From positions 124,001-188,000 of the forward strand of contig WTXD01000029.1 of the NCBI GenBank assembly GCA_022496205.1: 64,000 bases of DNA, read 5' to 3'. The first letter of the stretch is position 1. Each line of letters opens with the position of its first letter. Position numbers and translations under genes: made by a program. Positions 58,301 to 64,000 of this stretch are shown here, one piece after another. The stretch is from Gloeopeniophorella convolvens (Eukaryota > Basidiomycota > Agaricomycetes > Russulales). A model generated the notes under the pieces. It did not search any database. It saw nothing but the letters and a program-made list of their open reading frames with translations, and was not told the origin of the DNA.

Positions 58301-59620
58301 CGAAACGAGAACCCCGGTACCATCGCTATCCAGGAAGTCTTCGTCTTCTCCAAGTTCTGCTGCAGTCTGATCAAGGGAACTCATGCCCGCCCAATCATCG
58401 GCAGGTGGCTGGCTCGCCGAGGGCCCCTGCACGACACCACGCAGCGCCCTTTCGATCACAAATTTCGTCTTGCGCTTGCAGAACACAAGTTCGAGAATAC
58501 CATCGTATACCCCCTCTTCATGAGGAGTGAATTGAACGGTCACTGTACGGGGTGCCTTGGCTTTATACCCTTCGAGGCTCCTTCCATATGTGCAGAGAAA
58601 CTACGTTGGGGTATCAGTTGCGAACAGCTCAGGCATCCCGTAGGCTACACTTACCAAGCTGCCGCACTACCCAATGAACGAACAGTCGCGGATACAAAGA
58701 CAACGAAGGCTGAGTGTGACGATTTGGTGACTGTGAGCTCTGCTGATTGCGCCAGTAGCGGCGGGTTTGGGCGCGCACTTGAAAGAGTAAAATTTAAACC
58801 GGAATCATGCGATACAGTGACGCCAGCTCTTTCAGCACCGACGGAGGTGCGTTCAAGAGCCGAGGATGGAATGTTTCGAGAGCCAACTTCACCACCTGGA
58901 GGAATTGCACGTGCGCACAGCTGACGGGTGATTACGATTTCTGCATCCCGAGGCCGCGCCTTATCTTTGATGCTGACGTTGAGCGATGCATGGAACGTGC
59001 CTGCGCTCATTGCTTGGAATGATACCAGGATCCTGCATGGCTTGCCCTTGCGTATCACCGACGTTCCGCCCGTTATCGAGGCTGTGAACCTAAGGACGTG
59101 GCGTCAATATCGTGCAGAAGCAGATAAAAGCGACGTACCCTGTATTTGAGCCATCCCTGGTAGTTATCTCCACCGAGTGTACGGAGAGACTCGACAGCAT
59201 AGCGATCTTCTCTAGGACGACGATAGAGCTTGCGGATGGGAAGACTGGGCCCGTAGGCCCACTCGTCCCATTGACCAGGAAGTCAAGACCGTCTTCATGG
59301 GACACCGAGATACGCGAGTCTGGCCTCTGGGTTCCCGTGTTTCCAGGAGACGGAAGGGAGGTATTCGGCGGGAGAGGAGGGAGTACGTTGGCAGAGCCGG
59401 CCTGAGACTGGGCCCCAGAAGGCTGCTGCGTGGCAGAGTTGGCGAGACCAACGGGGGCTACCTGGCGCCGAACGTGCTTCTGTCCGCCCTGATGTTGTGA
59501 AAGCAGGTTGGCAGGAAAAGAACATCCACATGGTTCGCAGCGCAAGACGTCGTGGCTGGCCGTACAAGCGTTGTCGACGCAAGGGTTCCCGGCCAGCGCA
59601 ATAGTGCAGTAGGCTACCAT
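55367..59620 (-). CDS. Zinc-finger MOV10/SDE3-like SF1 RNA helicase with three Ig-like units (helicase 2)
   Basis: A second member of the MOV10/SDE3 group, distantly similar to helicase 1 at 22934-26094. The start at 59620 (MVAYCTIALAGNP) leads to a finger CEPCGCSFPANLLSQHQGGQ-K-H with exactly the C-x2-C-x11-H-x5-H spacing of helicase 1. Three predicted Ig-like units of the Hydin/ASH kind follow, starting HEDGLDFLV, HDSGLNFTL and NEELDFGIV, each ending in a beta-rich block (GVYDGILELVF; GRFEATLELVFYD). The helicase core has GPPGTGKT, CTPSNAAAD, IFIDEAAQAEEPL, IVLAGDSKQL, NRRSH where NYRSH is usual, GVIAPYKAQ, VGSVEQYQGQ and VAITRAQAMLIVVGDP. The intron before VAITRA (55630-55685) starts GC, not GT. 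The Met start could be slightly upstream (59659). Confidence 0.85.
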
Positions 59621-62600
59621 GGTGAATGGAAGAGTGCAAGGAATCACATTGCCAATCAACCCAAGGAACGGCAGCGCTCAACTCTGCTCGTTGTTGGGGC
59701 GCAATCCTCGAGCCGAATTTGCTGGCACCAGTCAACATGATGATCATGGCAGTGAGCGCTTGGACTGCGAAAGGCGCCGGCGAGCACGCACCTCACACTG
59801 CACAGTCCGGCCAGCCACGGCTAGTTGGTGCCGCTTTGGGCAACGCGCGCTCGATGTCCGGCCGCCGGCTGTCTGGCACCGGCACCGACGTGACATGTTC
59901 TGGAAATCCGGGACCTCTCCTTGCACCGGATTTCATCACCAACCCTCTTATTATCCCACTCAGCAGGGGCAGAACCCCGAACGTATTACGGCGCGATCAT
60001 TGCTGGGTCGAATCTGGCTCAGACTACATGGACATACCCACCGCAAGGGCACCAAGGATATTGCCCGGTTTTCAGACATCTGGCTGTGGCCCCGGAAACT
60101 GCAAGGCTCTTCTCTGCGATGGCATAGACAAGGTGGGGGCACCACGATGCGCAGGCAAACCCGGGGTTCTTCGCGCAAGAACGATCGCGCAGGCACGACC
60201 AGCTCCCACACAACTTCTGGGGCAGGCACACTCGCAGCACCGCCGACTTCACAGAGAGTCGCCCCTGGTGAACGCGGCAACAACGAAGCGGTGTTCCCGC
60301 GGGACTGGGGTCGGCTGATAACCATAATCCAGACATTTCTCAGACTTGCACACACAACCAGACTAGAAGCGGCGGTCGGACGCAGCTCAGACGTGCTAAG
60401 TAGGCTAAATGGCCAACGGCACAAATGCATTCCGCAGAGCCCTAGGAAACCAGCTTCCGAAGTCACCCGGCCTTACGCACGTTGGTGCCGAACCATTGCG
60501 GCACCTACCAGTACACATCCATGCACACGTTGCAATACGACGACAGGAACTCTACAGCACCTAGGAGGTCGGGCCTCGTCCACCCAGCGTCCAGAAGTTT
60601 CAATACCCAGTGTGCTGGAGCACATCAAGCGCATATGTACGCGCCGCCAGCGCGGGCAGCAACAGGAGACGCGGGCGCGGCGCGATAACACGTTCCGGCC
60701 GCGATAAGCCCCGCACCCTCGCCCGGCTGCCGCTGCGGAAATAACGCTGAACTTTGTCGGGTGTTATAGCGCCACCGCTGCTGGGAACCCTGAAAGGCCA
60801 AGGCAAGGCACTGCTCTAGGACCCACCGCGAAAGGGTATATGCGAGGTACTAGCAGTGCAGCGCACGGCGGCCGGCAGGCCAATGGGGGCGCAGAGATGC
60901 AGGCTTCATGTGGGAGCGGCAGCACCGAGCAAAGGTTAATTGGTGGCGCGCAGCGAAGCGTGCGTCGCGAACCTAATCTGCAGCGCCGATGCGGCATGGT
61001 CGTTACCAGCCGGGCGACGGCGGGCTTCTGATGCGATCAGTGCGAGTCGGTGCGTCGGCCTCGCGTCCGGGACGCGATGGACAAATGGAGGGTGGTGGGG
61101 TCGAGTCACCAATGGTGTATTCTCGAGCTTCCGGGGAGATGCAGGGGGCAATGGAAGATGGGAGGAGAAGCTGCTGTCTTTTGTACGGCGCTGTGGAAGA
61201 GGTCCGGGGAAAACGAGGGTGAATCCCAGGTGGCTCGAGGCTAGCAGGACGCACCGATGTCGGCCAGTGGCCGAGAATAGACAATCCACGTCGATGCTCT
61301 ACAATTGGGGGCGTTGAAGCTTGGGGGTGTGGCTTGAACTTCGGTGTTGTCCCAGACGCGAGCGAGAGTATTTGGTGGAACGTCGCACCGACGAGTAAAC
61401 GAGCAACAAGCGACGCGGGTTGCGCCGGACGGCCACCAAGCGACAGCGCACCAAGAGCGCCCGAGCGCCAGCCAATCCTCTTGCTGCAACGAAGCCCCCG
61501 ACAGCCGCATCTGCGTCACGAGCACGCGAGGGAGGAGCAACCCGCGTGCAGGCTGGCGCGTCGAAGGCGAGCCCGCATCTCCAGATGACCTTGAGCGGAG
61601 CACGCCTCGGAGCAATCCGGAGAAAGCAGGCAACCCGAGCCGAAGAGTCTACGCGCGAGCACGCAGAGCAGAGCGGCCTCCAGGCCTGCAGTACCCCACC
61701 TACAATTTGCAGAGGGAGGGTGGAAAGGCCAGTGGCTGCCCGGGACGGAACGTCCAGCGCGAATGAGATGGCCCTCGGCGCGCACGCCCACGCACAAAAG
61801 TCCGTGCACCGCCCGCCATCACATGCGCCTGCGGGATCGGGCGCGCGGAGGCGCGCAGTCAACGTGAGCGCGCGGGTGACCTGCAGATGACCTGCCAGTG
61901 CGCTGCCGCGCCCCACTCGGATGACAGGCGGTGTGCGTATCCTGCGGGCTATCCACGCAACGCGTGGCGCGCAGGCTATCTTGACGCGTCCCAGTCGACA
62001 ATAAACCCGGCCAAGATACACGGGCCCACTCTAAACAACCCGCAGCAGAGTGTGTGCACCATCGCGGTGCCGGTGGAGACGAGGAGGACCTGCACCGTCG
62101 TGCCCAGCACGGCGCATCCGCGCGGGACGGAACGCAAGCGCAAAACACGCGCGGGGGAACGACTGAATACGCGTGCAGGCGCGGGCGCGTGTGGTGGGGC
62201 AGATGACCATGATCAGGCATCAGGTGGGCGCGGGCACTGGTGGAGACTCGGGCGGACGGCTGGCTTGCACCAGCCGCCTGCTTGATAGCGTGACGCTGCG
62301 AGGCCCGCTGCCTGGCGGCGCAGTACTATATAACGTGCGCCCTGCCCTCCGCGTCCTGCTCTCCCTCCCCCCGCCCCGTCTCCCGCCCCGTTCTCCTCGC
62401 CGCTGCTCGTTCCTGCCGCTCCAGAACATGACGCCTTCGGGCCACCGTCGTCTAGGGTGGAGCCCTTAGTTCTGGTTTCAGTGTTGCTGGAGGCCCGTCT
62501 TTTCTTAGACCTCGGGTCCAATGCCACACCACGTCTCTTGATCCGCACCTTGCTGTCCGTCCGTCTGCCTGTCCCGGACGCCTGCGCACCCGCCCCCTAT

Positions 62601-64000
62601 CCGATCCCTGGCGCCCGCGGCAGCGCGCGCCTCGCGCATGGCTCCCCCTCTGCACTGGTCCTCCGGACGCGCTGCGCACCCACGACAATTACGCCCCCTC
62701 CGCCGATCTACCGCGGATCTTCGGGACGCACCCTGCCCCACGCACCACACCACCACACCTTCGCCCCGCCAGCCCGCGCCGACATCCGCACGCACGCACG
62801 CACGTATGCACGCCCGTCGTCAAGCAACCCCGCACGCCATCGCCATCGCTGCGAAATTTTTGTATTTCGCCTTTGGTCGTGCCACGATGTACCGCGCGTC
62901 GGGCGCGCGACGGAACGGGATGCACCCGCGCGCTGAGCTGGGGGCACCGATTGCAATTCATGGGCGGTGTCCGGGGTCCTCACCGGGCCCACGCGCGATC
63001 CTGCCTTCGCAGCGCGCTTCGCGTCTGGCGCCCACATCGATCCAGGATTTGGCCCCCGCCGGCTGATCAGTACACGCTGCGGCCGGCTCTGTCCCGCATC
63101 GGCCAACCAGGACGCGCCCTCGGCGCGTGTGGGGCCCCGCCCAATCGCGCAAACCGGCTTCGTGATGCGGCGCGATCGGTTTGCTCCCTCTTCTCTTTGT
63201 TTCTGCTTGTTTGTTTGGGCCGTGTTTGCGGGCGTCGAGGCGGGGGAGATCCCAGATCGAGAGGAGGTGGGGTGTGCCATGTGCTCGCCTGCCATCTACA
63301 GATTCTGGCTTGTCCCTCCCTAGACGTGCCCGCGCCCGTCCGCCCCGCGCGGCCGCTGGCAGCCCCTCGTTGGCTGGCCCCCGAGTTCTCCTGAATGTTG
63401 CGGCGCGGAAGATCGAGGGACGCGTGCGGGCCCAGCGGTGCGGAAAGGACAGAGGAGGGGCTGTAGAGAGGCGGGCGGGAGGGCGCAACGCCCTCTGATG
63501 GGCGAGCAAAGGGGCGAGGGCAGGGGCACGAAGCACATCGAAGATGCCAGCCTGCGCCAGCGGTGCCGCTGCCCCTGGTCGCGCCCGCCCCGGCTCGACT
63601 CTCGCAGCGCCATCGCACGAAGAGGTCCGACAAGCGGTCCATCCTGCATACCAACACCTCGCACGCCGGCCAGCGCACGCCACTCTGCGCTGGCCAACAC
63701 TAGTGGCGCGCGTCCCGGATGCACGCATCCATTCCAGCGGCTCTCTGGGTATCCGAGAACATGAAGCTGCGCGCGCGCTCTGGCTTGCTGACGCGAGTCC
63801 CCAGTCTCGGCGCCAATCGCGGCCCATCACACCCGGATCTTGCATCTGCATTTGCTTCCGAGTCCGCACCCCACGCCGCCCCCGCACCGAGGTCTCACCT
63901 GGTCTCGCGCGCCCACCGCGCCGCGCGCAGCGTCCACCCGCCCGTCCGGCAGCCGCATCTCCATCAAGATGGGGTGGCTCCACAACAAATCATATCGTAT
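59621..64000. other. GC- and CpG-rich tract without a defensible gene
   Basis: In 4.4 kb all six frames hold long stop-poor stretches, on both strands at once (for example plus 59619-60707 and minus 62958-63983). That is what GC-rich non-coding DNA gives. None shows a family motif, consistent codon sense or splice logic. CACG/CGCA runs near 62788-62806 are simple repeats. The right part may be the promoter and 5' leader of a gene beyond the window edge. Real small genes could be hidden here. Confidence 0.4.
62327..62333 (+). promoter_or_regulatory. Possible TATA box before an unidentified + strand transcript
   Basis: TATATAA in a GC-rich setting is followed by a C/T-rich tract (62338-62420) and an ATG at 62428, a layout typical of basidiomycete core promoters. 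The ATG opens a frame of only 13 codons, so it may be an upstream ORF or a leader. Confidence 0.3.

Noticed and set aside
59619..60707. 362-codon plus-strand frame upstream of helicase 2
   Set aside because: Arg/Thr-rich without domain sense; two other frames are nearly as open, so it is probably chance in GC-rich DNA.
62786..62812. CACG/CGCA tandem run as a regulatory element
   Set aside because: It is a short simple repeat with no other support.
62958..63983. 341-codon minus-strand frame at the right edge
   Set aside because: Ala/Arg/Gly-rich composition typical of random GC-rich sequence; overlapping plus frames are equally open.
1..64000. tRNA, rRNA, CRISPR or intact transposon
   Set aside because: No convincing A/B-box pair with a cloverleaf, no rRNA-like stretch, no spaced repeats, and no transposase or reverse-transcriptase motifs or long terminal repeats were seen.

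Overview
The window is nuclear DNA from a filamentous basidiomycete, almost certainly an agaricomycete (mushroom or polypore type). Genes are cut by many short introns (mostly 47-65 nt, GT..AG with CTAAC/CTAAT branch sites). The content includes a C2-NACHT-WD40 NLR-like gene, MOV10/SDE3-like helicases, a sedolisin, dienelactone hydrolases, a ChAPs subunit and a TOK-type potassium channel. There are no bacterial operons, CRISPR arrays, rRNA genes or recognisable tRNA genes. No intact transposon was seen.

Layout. 0.2-5.9 kb (-): a C2-NACHT-WD40 STAND gene whose reading frame is broken by single-base losses. 6.4-7.0 kb (-): a small SnoaL/NTF2-like protein. 8.3-18.2 kb is a housekeeping block: derlin (+), orotate phosphoribosyltransferase (-), a divergent TOK potassium channel (+), a Chs5-Arf1-binding protein (+) and a CCDC6-like coiled-coil protein (+). 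19.6-28.2 kb is a mixed block: a short-chain dehydrogenase (SDR, +), a second SnoaL-like gene (+), a MOV10-like helicase with a U1/JAZ-type zinc finger (-), and a damaged second SDR (+). 28.7-33.0 kb: a 2-hydroxyacid dehydrogenase (+) converging on a mitochondrial-type DEAD-box helicase (-). 35.1-36.9 kb: a possible small membrane protein (-) beside SRP19 (+). 37.7-42.7 kb: three tandem dienelactone hydrolases (+), each with its own TATA box. 43.2-45.3 kb: a secreted sedolisin protease (-). 48.7-49.9 kb: an unrecognised protein built from three related ~45-residue units, with a decayed partial copy about 2.3 kb downstream. 53.0-54.4 kb: a secreted SGNH/GDSL esterase (+). 55.4-59.6 kb: a second zinc-finger MOV10-like helicase (-). 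59.6-64 kb: a GC- and CpG-rich tract with no gene I can defend.

How it fits together. Housekeeping genes serve the secretory pathway (derlin, SRP19, ChAPs), pyrimidine synthesis, ion transport and mitochondrial RNA. They are interleaved with duplicated accessory families: two SnoaL-like, two SDR, three dienelactone hydrolase, two zinc-finger MOV10-like helicases and one repeat protein plus ghost. Exon lengths are conserved between paralogs (231/48 nt in the SnoaL pair; 206/74/108 nt in the SDR pair, with the broken copy one base short). This shows the copies arose by gene duplication, and it exposes the lesions directly. The most unusual content is the pair of helicases with N-terminal C-x2-C-x11-H-x5-H fingers and one versus three predicted Ig-like units, the three-unit repeat protein, and the decaying NLR. 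All assignments come from reading the sequence; no database search was run.
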